A DNA stretch of 5,447 bases from JBBRYW01 sp038237235 (GTDB lineage: Bacteria > Actinomycetota > Thermoleophilia > Gaiellales > Gaiellaceae). Below are positions 1-5,447 of the stretch, one piece after another. A model generated the notes under the pieces. That model was not told the DNA's origin, did no database searches, and saw only the letters and a program-made list of their open reading frames with translations. How positions within the stretch are numbered: position 1 is the stretch's first letter; each line of letters starts with the position of its first letter. The position numbers and the translations under genes were made by a program. The stretch spans positions 1 to 5,447 of the forward strand of contig JBBRYW010000197.1 of assembly GCA_038237235.1 (NCBI GenBank), given 5' to 3'.

Positions 1-6
1 CAAGAA

Positions 7-1242
7 TCAAGGACACATCGAGACGCCGTAGCCGTACGCCTTCGGCTTGGCGCAGGGGTAGAGCCCGGGCGCGTCCGTGGCCATCCGCTGCCGCTGCATG
101 ACCCGCCCCGCGTGGTTGTAGGCCAGCAGCTCGCTCAGGCGCCTGCCGCGCGGATAGTGGCGCGAGGGGATCGGCCAGACCAAGTACCCCTGTCTGGGGT
201 AGAGGCTGATCCGCTCGCCGTCCTGGAAGCGAGCCTCCACGCGCGCGACCGGCGGCCCGACGCCGCAGCAGAGCGTGACGTGCTTTCCGCCACCCTGGAA
301 ATTGAGCTCGAGCGGGCGCGGTGCCTCTCGTCGGACGGCACGTCCGACGTTGCTGCAGAAAACCGCCTGGTTCGTCCAGAAGCAGCGGCCGCCGCCGCGT
401 TCAGGCGCGATCCAGAGGCCGATGCGGGCGCCGTCGTCGGCACGCAGGTCAAAGATCTGGTGGCGCCTCCCCCAGTCCGCCCGCGCGGGAACGGTCAGGT
501 GCGGGAAGCCGGGCAGGCGGTGCATTACGAACGGCATCGGCCGGCTGTTGAGAATCGGCTCGCGCGCGAGGACCCGCCCCGAGCCGTCGAATAGCGTCAG
601 CCGCGTCGCTCGGTGCGCGGCGCTGCGGTGGGCGTCGGGAACTCGGTAGAGATAGAAGCCGGCGTTGATCGGTGCGGTCACCCAGACAAAGGGCAGCTCG
701 GCCTTCTGGCCGTCGGCGTAGGCCAGCTCGAGTCGCGCCCCGGCCGACTGGAAGAAGGAGCCCTCGATCACGGTGATGCCCCCGGCCCCCTGCGAGCCGC
801 CGACGTCGAGCCGCTTGGCCCATTTGTCGTGGCGGTTGGCGCGGCAGCCTCCCGCGAACCTCGACCACTGGAAGCAGAAGCCGCCTCGCTTGGTGGGCGC
901 GACCCAGAGCACGTGCGGCTTGCCGTCGACGCGAACGCTCGTGATCCGGCGCGCCTGGTGCGGCAGCACCCCGGGGACCATGCCTGGCGGGGCGCCGACC
1001 TGCAAGCTGCCGAAGCTGTTGACGACGGTGCGCGGCCCCTTGCTCGTCCGGCCGAAGTCGACCACTGGGTGCCCGAGCGCGTAGGCCGAGGCCAATCCGA
1101 CCAGCGCGACGGCTGCCAGTGCAACGAATGCGAAGCCGCCGCGGCGGCGGCGCTGGCGCCGCGCCCGTCGAAGGACGTCCTGCCAGTCGCCGTCGTCCGT
1201 GCCGGGTAGCAGCGCCTGCGACCAGGGCAGGGCGTCAATCAC
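7..1242 (-). CDS. Single-pass membrane protein with duplicated outer domain, coupled to ECF sigma factor (putative anti-sigma/partner)
   Basis: The protein has 411 residues. It starts at GTG 1242, and its GTGA overlaps the TGA of the sigma factor, which indicates translational coupling. Residues 1-35 form a short cytoplasmic tail with a DWQDVLRRA motif (19-27) and a run of arginines. Residues 36-57 are one hydrophobic membrane segment, and the remaining ~350 residues should lie outside. The outer part is two related halves, about 99-227 and 261-385. Each half has an LWxAP motif (112-116; 276-280), a following pair of cysteines (C123/C133; C287/C296) and a late 'DGxGRVLARE'-like strand. Position and topology suggest it binds or regulates the sigma factor, as anti-sigma factors do. 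However, the tail is shorter than a usual anti-sigma domain and has no HxxxCxxC zinc motif. A structural or sensory partner role is therefore equally possible. Coding status is confident; function is inferred. Confidence 0.85.
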   Translation of the reverse strand: MIDALPWSQALLPGTDDGDWQDVLRRARRQRRRRGGFAFVALAAVALVGLASAYALGHPVVDFGRTSKGPRTVVNSFGSLQVGAPPGMVPGVLPHQARRITSVRVDGKPHVLWVAPTKRGGFCFQWSRFAGGCRANRHDKWAKRLDVGGSQGAGGITVIEGSFFQSAGARLELAYADGQKAELPFVWVTAPINAGFYLYRVPDAHRSAAHRATRLTLFDGSGRVLAREPILNSRPMPFVMHRLPGFPHLTVPARADWGRRHQIFDLRADDGARIGLWIAPERGGGRCFWTNQAVFCSNVGRAVRREAPRPLELNFQGGGKHVTLCCGVGPPVARVEARFQDGERISLYPRQGYLVWPIPSRHYPRGRRLSELLAYNHAGRVMQRQRMATDAPGLYPCAKPKAYGYGVSMCP

Positions 1243-1718
1243 GATCTGACCTCCTCCGCGGCGAGCAGCCCCTGCAGCTCGCCGCGGGCCTGAGCGAGCG
1301 TCGCCGCCACCGTGCCCTCCGAGATGCCGACGGCGTTCGCGATCTCCGCGTAGGAGAGATCGGCGTAGTAGCGCAGGAAGACGACCAGCCGGCGCCGCGG
1401 CGGCAACCGGCGCACCGCGGCGCGCAGCTCGTGGTCGGTCGCGGCGTCACTGGCCGCCGGCTCGTACTCGTCGAGCTGCCAGTTGCGACGCAGATCCTGC
1501 CGCATCTTGAGTGCGACGTTGACGCAAATCCGCCAGACCCAGGCCTCGAGGCTGCCCTCGCCGCGGAACCTGCGCCGCTCGCGCAGCGCGCGTGCGAAGG
1601 CCTCCTGCACGACCTCGCGGGCCAGCTCTCGGCTGCCCACGACGCCGACCAAGACGTCGCGGAAGCTGCGGTACCGCTCACGGTAGAGTCGCTCGAGCGC
1701 TTCAGCATCCTGATCCAC
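1239..1718 (-). CDS. ECF-type RNA polymerase sigma factor (sigma-70 family)
   Basis: This 159-residue protein should direct RNA polymerase to a specific set of promoters. Region 2 spans about residues 9-75 (ERLYRERYRSF, then REVVQEAFARAL, then EAWVWRICVNVAL), matching core-binding and -10 recognition helices. After a short acidic linker (80-96), region 4 spans about 97-152 with the typical LPPRRRLVVFLRYYADLSY and a helix-turn-helix (AEIANAVGISEGTVAATLAQAR). There is no region 1 or 3, and the length is normal for an ECF sigma. GTG 1718 is chosen because it is the only start that keeps region 2 whole; no strong Shine-Dalgarno precedes it, only TAAAG directly against the GTG. The downstream membrane protein overlaps by 4 bases, the usual arrangement for an ECF sigma and its regulator. 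Its promoter class cannot be read from the sequence. Confidence 0.95.
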   Translation of the reverse strand: MDQDAEALERLYRERYRSFRDVLVGVVGSRELAREVVQEAFARALRERRRFRGEGSLEAWVWRICVNVALKMRQDLRRNWQLDEYEPAASDAATDHELRAAVRRLPPRRRLVVFLRYYADLSYAEIANAVGISEGTVAATLAQARGELQGLLAAEEVRS

Positions 1719-1768
1719 CTTTAGGTACCGATTCTCGGGGATGCGAATTTCTTTAGCGAGGCTTTAGG
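1719..1768 (-). promoter_or_regulatory. Three copies of a CTTTAG hexamer upstream of the sigma gene
   Basis: CTTTAG (CTAAAG on the minus strand) occurs at 1719-1724, 1751-1756 and 1762-1767. Two copies extend to CTTTAGG. Starts are 11 and 32 bases apart, close to one and three helical turns. The copy nearest the gene abuts the GTG start. This could be a repeated operator, or chance AT-rich words in an intergenic gap. I could not place a convincing -35/-10 pair or an ECF-type promoter here. Confidence 0.25.
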
Positions 1769-1794
1769 CAAGAGCCCGCGCCGAGACTCGGCAG

Positions 1795-1831
1795 GAGCCA
1801 CCATTTGTCCAGCCACGCGAAATAGTGGCTC
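1795..1831. repeat. Inverted repeat with two alternative 5' arms between propeller and sigma genes
   Basis: GTGGCTC at 1825-1831 pairs perfectly with GAGCCAC at 1795-1801 (7 bp, 23-base loop). Its first six bases also pair with AGCCAC at 1811-1816 (6 bp, 8-base loop GCGAAATA). The hairpin lies just downstream of the propeller stop on the minus strand, so it could slow or end transcription. There is no following T-run, so it is not a standard rho-independent terminator. Confidence 0.35.
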
Positions 1832-1852
1832 GTGCGCTCGCCGGTCCTCCCC

Positions 1853-3280
1853 CTACGAGCCGATCAGCCCGAGAGGCGGCGTCGCGCTCCAGTCCCAGGC
1901 GAGCTGCGCCGCGAGAAACGAGGTCGGCCGCGCCGGCCCACCATGTGGGCTCCACCAGAGCCGCGTTCGCCCGCTCGCGGCGAGCGCGCGCGAAAAGACG
2001 ATGCCCGCTCCTCCCCAGTCCGGAGAGCCGTCACCCGCTCCGCCACGGCTCAGCAGGCGCAGGAAGCGACCGCTCGCCGAGAGCAGTGCCAGCCGCGACT
2101 TGGCGCTGCTCGCGCCGTTCGGCGTGCGAACAGCTGCGATTCGACCGCCCTGCGGCGAGCAGGCAGGTGCGAGATAGGCATAGCGGCGGGGCGTGAGCAA
2201 GCGAGCCGCTCGCCGGGGATAGAGGTACGCGAGCCGCTCGTTCTCGATCGTCGGATAGGGACGCGGGCCGCCGAGGGCCGCGAGCAGACGCCGGCCGCAG
2301 GGAACGACGGAGCGAGCACTCGGAAGTGAACGTGCCGGTCCGCGCGACGCGTTGAAGAGCCGCGGCGTGCCTCCTCGCAGGAGATCGAGCCGGGAGATCG
2401 TCCAGCCGTCCTGCATCACCGACGACCCCGGGCCTGCCCAGAACAGCAGCGTCCGCCCGTCGGGCGTGATACGGCCGAGGCTGACACAGCAGATGCCAGG
2501 GGGCAGCGCGGCGAGCCGGTGCAGCGTGCCGGCGGCGAGGTCGACGCGATAGAAGGCGATTCGCTGCCGCGGTGTCGTGCCGCTGCTGACGACGACCACG
2601 AGGCGGCGGCCGTCAGGCGTGAAGGCGAGGGTCTGGATCGCCCCGCGCAAGAAAGGTTGGGGGCGATGGCCCGGCTCCGCGACGGAGAGCCTCTTGCTTG
2701 CCGAACTGCCCTCGACACCGCCGGTGAAGCCAAGCGCGCAGTCGCCCGCCGGTGACCAGCTCCAGGGACCGGTCAGCCGGCTGAACAGCCGCCCCAACGA
2801 GCGCCCGCCCGCGCTCCAGAGCCTGCCATCCGAGGTGCCGAGAAAACGGCCGTCGACACTCCAGCCAACAGCGGGGAAGACAGCGTCCGAGGCCGCCATC
2901 GCCTCGAGCCGGCGCGGCCGGCCGTCGAGCGCTCCGAGCTCGACCGAATCGGCTGAGGCGGCGGCGATTGTGCCGATGCCCGAGACGCGGTGCCGGGAGC
3001 GAAGGCACGCGACCGGGTAGCGGCCCGAGAGCGCGAGCGGCACGGGAGGACGGGCGGCGGCGGCGCGGCGGCGGCGGCCCACGATCTGACCAGTCGCGCC
3101 GGCGGCGCGTATGCGGCCGTCCACGCGAAGGACGATCGGCTCTGCCGCCGCCTGCATGATCGAGCCGACCGGGGGCAGGGAGGCGCCCCAGACGAGTTGG
3201 TCCGCGCGCTCACCCGCCGAGGCGGAAACGCGCAGATTGCGGCTGCCATAGAACGAGAAGTTGCAGCCGCGCAAGGTCAT
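1853..3280 (-). CDS. Beta-propeller (TolB/WD40-like) protein with an N-terminal conserved module
   Basis: From ATG 3280 the protein has 475 residues. Propeller blades are marked by recurring strand motifs: GWSVDGRFLG (139-148), WSWSPAGDCALGF (173-185), LAFTPDGRRLVVVV (218-231), GRITPDGRTLLFW (269-281), ACSPQGGRIAAVR (373-385) and SPDWGGAGIVFS (419-430). Such propellers usually bind proteins, peptides or sugars outside the membrane; no catalytic residues are visible. Residues 1-56 belong to a module (MTLRGC, then FYGSRNLRV) also found at 5198-5447. ATG 3280 gives an ATGA overlap with a stop in the preceding frame. Even so, similarity to the second copy continues upstream in this frame (APYRRASL at about 3334; CLRFWN at 3394), with no ATG or GTG between about 3480 and 3281. 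The true coding region therefore probably begins upstream, perhaps fused to the SSI lipoprotein through a frame change near 3415. No signal peptide follows ATG 3280, which is odd for this protein type. The propeller call is firm; the start is uncertain. Confidence 0.72.
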   Translation of the reverse strand: MTLRGCNFSFYGSRNLRVSASAGERADQLVWGASLPPVGSIMQAAAEPIVLRVDGRIRAAGATGQIVGRRRRAAAARPPVPLALSGRYPVACLRSRHRVSGIGTIAAASADSVELGALDGRPRRLEAMAASDAVFPAVGWSVDGRFLGTSDGRLWSAGGRSLGRLFSRLTGPWSWSPAGDCALGFTGGVEGSSASKRLSVAEPGHRPQPFLRGAIQTLAFTPDGRRLVVVVSSGTTPRQRIAFYRVDLAAGTLHRLAALPPGICCVSLGRITPDGRTLLFWAGPGSSVMQDGWTISRLDLLRGGTPRLFNASRGPARSLPSARSVVPCGRRLLAALGGPRPYPTIENERLAYLYPRRAARLLTPRRYAYLAPACSPQGGRIAAVRTPNGASSAKSRLALLSASGRFLRLLSRGGAGDGSPDWGGAGIVFSRALAASGRTRLWWSPHGGPARPTSFLAAQLAWDWSATPPLGLIGS

Positions 3281-3334
3281 CCGCCCATGCCCCACGGTCG
3301 CGTACGCGCTGAGCGAGGCGCGGCGGTAGGGCGC
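3107..3334 (-). repeat. Module copy 1 (APYRRASL...MTLRGC...FYGSRNLRV...AGERA...DGR)
   Basis: This is a diverged coding repeat of the module at 5198-5446, roughly 55-60% identical in protein by eye. FYGSRNLRV (3227-3253) is identical to the second copy in all nine residues, although seven bases differ and all seven are synonymous, including AGC versus TCG for serine. Just upstream in the same frame is CLRFWN (from 3394), which matches CFAAWN of the 4778-5158 gene. The complete module may therefore span about 3107-3410. Function is unknown. Confidence 0.75.
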
Positions 3335-4103
3335 GCCGCGGCGGGCCGTCTGCCTGCGCGAACGGTCGGGAGCCCGGTTCCAGAAGCGCAGGCAGGCTTG
3401 TCGGGCGACGATCGCGTGCGCCCGCGCAAGTGGCGTCGCGGCTTGGAGTGCGGGATCACGTGCCTCTGCAGTTGGTCGGCGATACCGAGCCGCCCTATCA
3501 GCTCCATCTGTGCGGTCCAGCACGTGCTTACCTTGGTGTGCACGGGCCGACCGTTGAAGCGGCCAGTCAGCGTGAGGTTCCACCACGACCACGGCCCGCC
3601 GCGGCAGAGGAATGCGCGCGGCCGGAAGAGGTCGTCGGCGTGGTGCTCGAGCGCCGAGCAGGCCCGCGCTGGCGCTGTGATGTCACCGCCGGGCGGATTG
3701 CAGCGAAGCGTGAACGTGGCGCGGCCGACCTCCGGGTCGCGAGCCTCGACAACGATCTGCGGAGCCGATTGAAGGGGGCGGCGCACGCTGAGCCGTCGAA
3801 GCGAAAAGTGATAAGTGGCGCGCCGCTTGCCGCAGCTGTTGCAGCAGCTTCTGCTTGCCCGGACTGGGGAACCGCGTGCCCGGATGCTGGGGCGCCGAGC
3901 GCTAGCTCGCGCTGCCAGAGGCCTTTGACGGCGCGAGCCGCCTCGAGCGACTGAGAGGCCGTTCGCACAAGCGCGATTCTCCTCGACTCGAGCGTGCCTG
4001 GATCAATCGCCCGCTCGTGTTTTCGCCCCTGACAACCGCCAAGCAGGGCAAGGGCGGCGAGGACGAGCGACAGGCGAGTCGGAGGCTTGAGCTTCGCTGT
4101 CAC
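3277..4103 (-). pseudogene. Frame-disrupted lipoprotein with C-terminal subtilisin-inhibitor-like (SSI) domain
   Basis: GTG 4103 is preceded by GGGAGGGAGGG and opens a lipoprotein signal: basic MTAKLKPPTR, a hydrophobic core, and lipobox LGGC with Cys24. The frame reads well to about 3900 (SLEAARAVKGLWQREL). Coding signal then moves to a second frame (KQKLLQQLRQAA, about 3890-3815) and to a third (TYHFSLRRLSV onward). The third frame carries an SSI-type domain at about 3726-3483: TLRCNPPGG, RACSAL, FLCRGGPWSWWN, LTGRFNGRPVHTKVSTCW. Its four cysteines have the spacing expected for two disulfides. SSI proteins inhibit serine proteases, but here the position after the third cysteine that normally carries the P1 residue is glycine, so inhibition is doubtful. 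The frame closes at TGA 3277, but past about 3415 the neighbouring frame is the better coding frame. Both internal shifts look like one extra base, one of them in a CCCC run. This may be real decay or assembly error. Confidence 0.62.
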
Positions 4104-4641
4104 ACCGCCCTCCCTCCCATTTGCCTCTCGCTTCGCAGTCCCCCGCTACCGCCGTGGGACACCGTGCTGACCGGGTGCCCCGAGAACTCCTGCGTCCAGG
4201 GCTGCGCAGGCAACGAAGGAGGGCGGCGTCGCCCTTTGCGGCGGCGCAGCTGTCTCCCTCGACGTAGAGCACTCGTCGCTGCGGGCGGTCGCCAAGCGCT
4301 ACACGCGGGGCGATTTCCTTCAGTCGCGCGAGCGGGACCTGCGCGCCGGTTCGTGTTTCCTGCTCGACGACGCAGTCAGCGTGCGGCTGCCTTGGCGGGG
4401 TCGACTCGGGGCAGCCGCCGAGGGCGAGCATGCAGCGGACGAGCTCACCACGGCCTGCCTGCCCGACGTGGATGGGGCCGCCCGCGCGCAGGTGGACGAT
4501 CCGGAAGCGCGCAGCGCCAACCCGCAAGCCTTGGCCGTCGCAGGAGCGGCCGCTGCCGGCAGCCGCGTCCGTCCCCGCGCTCGCGCTCGGGAAGAAGAGG
4601 CAAAGCAGCAGTGTGGCCAACACGGCTACACGTGTTCGCAC
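4100..4641 (-). pseudogene. Cysteine-rich exported protein of unknown function, one frame change
   Basis: GTG 4641 is preceded by GGAG at 8 bases. It opens a clear signal peptide: VRTRVAVLATLLLCLFF, then PSASA with a cleavage site near residue 22. The mature part has cysteines at about residues 34, 70, 77, 90, 132 and 144, so disulfides outside the cell are likely. The frame has consistently high third-position GC to about 4200 (RVLYVEGDSC, then ALLRCLRS). Beyond that, another frame takes over (WTQEFSGHPVSTVSHGG) and ends at TGA 4100, which overlaps the GTG of the lipoprotein gene by 4 bases. The span of 542 bases is one short of a multiple of three, which fits a single missing base. Restored length is about 180 residues. 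I do not recognise the family. Without the frame change, the original frame would run to 4003 into the next gene, which argues against that reading. Confidence 0.55.
4108..4118 (-). promoter_or_regulatory. Strong Shine-Dalgarno for the lipoprotein gene
   Basis: On the minus strand GGGAGGGAGGG ends 4 bases before GTG 4103. It fixes that start over alternatives. It lies inside the 3' end of the preceding gene, whose TGA overlaps the GTG. Confidence 0.55.
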
Positions 4642-4649
4642 GGCATTCG

Positions 4650-4653
4650 CTCC
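4650..4653 (-). promoter_or_regulatory. Ribosome binding site GGAG deciding the GTG 4641 start
   Basis: GGAG lies 8 bases upstream of GTG 4641, directly before the signal peptide. The longer alternative start at 4710 would put 23 hydrophilic residues ahead of the signal peptide. Apart from this site, I see nothing recognisable in the 136-base gap 4642-4777. Confidence 0.5.
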
Positions 4654-4777
4654 GCTTCGATTGGGATCTCTGCCGACGATAGCCCCCGCTCGTAAGCAAA
4701 TCGTGAGCACGCTCGCGACGAGCTTTCTGCCGAGACTCTCGCCACCGGCTCATGGCCCCGTGCAGCTGGCCCCCACA

Positions 4778-5158
4778 TCAGCGCGACAGGCGAATGCACG
4801 CGGTGTAGTTGCCCACGCCATAGCCGCGCTTGCCAGTCGATAGGACGAAGACACCGTCGTTACGGACGACCCAACTGATGGACCGTGCTGCATGCAGCGC
4901 CAGTACCGCGGCGCCCCGTGCGGCCGGCCGCGGCCGTAGAGCTCGAGCACCGCTCGCTGCGACGCGAGCGATATCCGCGCGACACCGAAATGAGCTCGCG
5001 CGACCCGGGCACGCCTACGCTCATTGCCCGGTGCGTTCCAGGCGGCGAAGCAACGCTCGCTCGCCGAAGGCTTCGGACCATTCGCGTACCCGCGACGGAT
5101 GGGAGCGGAAGCTACGGAGCAGGGCCAGCAGCGCGATGGCGCAAGCCGAAGCCGCCAT
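4778..5158 (-). pseudogene. Small exported CxxxWN protein with two compensating frame changes
   Basis: ATG 5158 opens a hydrophobic leader (MAASACAIALLALL). Near 5120 the coding frame shifts by one extra base to VASAPIRRGYANG, which completes a signal peptide with an AxA-type cleavage site (ASA). The mature protein has CFAAWNAPGNE (Cys at 5052), then HFGVARISL, then YWRCMQHGP. Around 4877-4885 one base seems missing, and the frame returns to ISWVVRNDGVFVLSTGKRG, ending YTACIRLSR with TGA at 4778. The two changes cancel, so the 381-base span is 126 codons plus stop. Three mature cysteines are present. The CxxxWN segment resembles the one before the propeller (CLRFWN), so the two are related. 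I recognise this style from Thermoleophilia hypothetical proteins but know no function. No clear Shine-Dalgarno is seen; the gene starts 39 bases after the preceding stop. Confidence 0.6.
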
Positions 5159-5197
5159 ACGCGGAAGCGAGACCCAGCGACGCTGATGTGCGACCCT

Positions 5198-5447
5198 TCA
5201 GGGCCGACCCCGCGGAAGCAAACGCAGGCGACCATCCGCCCCCAGCGCTACGGCCGCGGCCGCCGCCTGAATGACGCCGTCGGCTCGCCAGGGAACCCGC
5301 CAGAGCAGGCGCCCGGCGCGCTCGCCGGCCGTCACCTGCACGCGCAGGTTGCGCGACCCGTAGAAGAGGTACTCGCAGCCGCGCAGCGTCATCCGACCCC
5401 TGACCACCGTCGCGTGCGCGCCGAGCGAGGCCCGGCGGTAGGGCGCG
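5198..5447 (-). CDS. C-terminal end of a module protein running off the window (partial)
   Basis: The reading frame is open to the window edge and closes at TGA 5198, giving 82 visible residues. They include APYRRASLGAHATV, MTLRGCEYLFYGSRNLRV, AGERAGRLLW and DGRLRLLPRGRP. All but the last few residues align with the N-terminal part of the propeller protein. That similarity continues upstream of the first internal GTG (5407) and ATG (5392), so the true start lies beyond the window. A CxxxWN motif would be expected about 20 residues further upstream. Here the module ends the protein, whereas in the other copy it leads into a propeller. Function is unknown; an exported protein is likely by analogy with its neighbours. 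Confidence 0.75.
   Translation of the reverse strand, partial: APYRRASLGAHATVVRGRMTLRGCEYLFYGSRNLRVQVTAGERAGRLLWRVPWRADGVIQAAAAAVALGADGRLRLLPRGRP

Noticed and set aside
112..1209. Plus-strand open frames of 160 and 198 codons
   Set aside because: They are antisense to the well-supported membrane protein gene and have no recognisable motifs.
1119..1724. Plus-strand open frame of 201 codons
   Set aside because: It lies opposite the ECF sigma factor, whose regions 2 and 4 are unmistakable on the minus strand.
3055..3080. CGG-rich tract
   Set aside because: It encodes an Arg/Ala run inside the propeller frame. This is low-complexity GC-rich coding sequence rather than a separate repeat element.
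3281..3592. Extension of the propeller gene to GTG 3592
   Set aside because: From 3592 to about 3415 this frame has poor third-position GC and overlaps the SSI domain, which is clearly coded in another frame. Only the part after about 3415 looks real.
2990..3772. Long plus-strand open frame (260 codons)
   Set aside because: It is antisense to the propeller, module and SSI coding frames and is composed of low-complexity Arg/Ala/Gly stretches. It is a typical GC-rich shadow.
4711..4723. Small inverted repeat GCTCG/CGAGC as a terminator
   Set aside because: It has only five pairs and no T-run on the minus strand. Such words are expected by chance at this GC content.
4750..5235. Single uninterrupted 161-codon reading of the CxxxWN gene
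   Set aside because: Its N-terminus lacks a signal peptide and its C-terminus has low-quality codon use. Switching frames near 5120 and 4880 restores a leader and a coherent end.

Overview
The window reads as high-GC DNA from an actinobacterium, most likely class Thermoleophilia (Solirubrobacterales or Gaiellales type). This rests on very high third-position GC, frequent GTG starts, and protein styles typical of that class: an ECF sigma factor followed by a DWxDVLRRA-type membrane protein, a TolB/WD40-like propeller, and small exported Cys-x3-Trp-Asn proteins. The lineage call comes from protein style, not from a search. Every supported gene lies on the minus strand, so the biological reading direction is from base 5447 down to base 1. 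The plus-strand open frames are antisense shadows.

Read 5'->3' on the minus strand: (1) 5447-5198 is the C-terminal end of a gene that enters from outside the window and carries a conserved module with the motif FYGSRNLRV. (2) 5158-4778 is a small exported CxxxWN protein, readable only with two compensating frame changes. (3) 4641-4100 is a cysteine-rich exported protein of unknown function with one frame change; it ends in a GTGA overlap with the next start. (4) 4103 to about 3415 is a lipoprotein (lipobox LGGC) ending in a subtilisin-inhibitor-like (SSI) domain, with two frame changes. (5) From about 3410 to 1853 is a second copy of the CxxxWN/FYGSRNLRV module, continuing in frame into a beta-propeller. 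(6) 1718-1239 is an ECF sigma factor. (7) 1242-7 is a single-pass membrane protein overlapping it by 4 bases, probably the sigma factor's regulator or partner; its outer part is an internal tandem duplication.

The sigma factor and its membrane partner form a coupled two-gene unit, separated from the upstream cluster by 134 bases. That gap holds a triplicated CTTTAG hexamer and a hairpin with two competing 5' arms. The upstream cluster is a tightly packed set of exported or surface proteins, and co-regulation with the sigma unit is an inference from position only.

The most striking point is that the small exported genes between about 3415 and 5125 carry about six apparent single-base frame changes, while the 3.3 kb below them is clean. 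Either this part of the operon is decaying or the assembly has local indels. Frame-corrected reading gives coherent proteins. It also raises the possibility that the SSI lipoprotein, the CxxxWN module and the propeller are one polypeptide of about 749 residues. No RNA genes, CRISPR arrays or mobile elements were seen.
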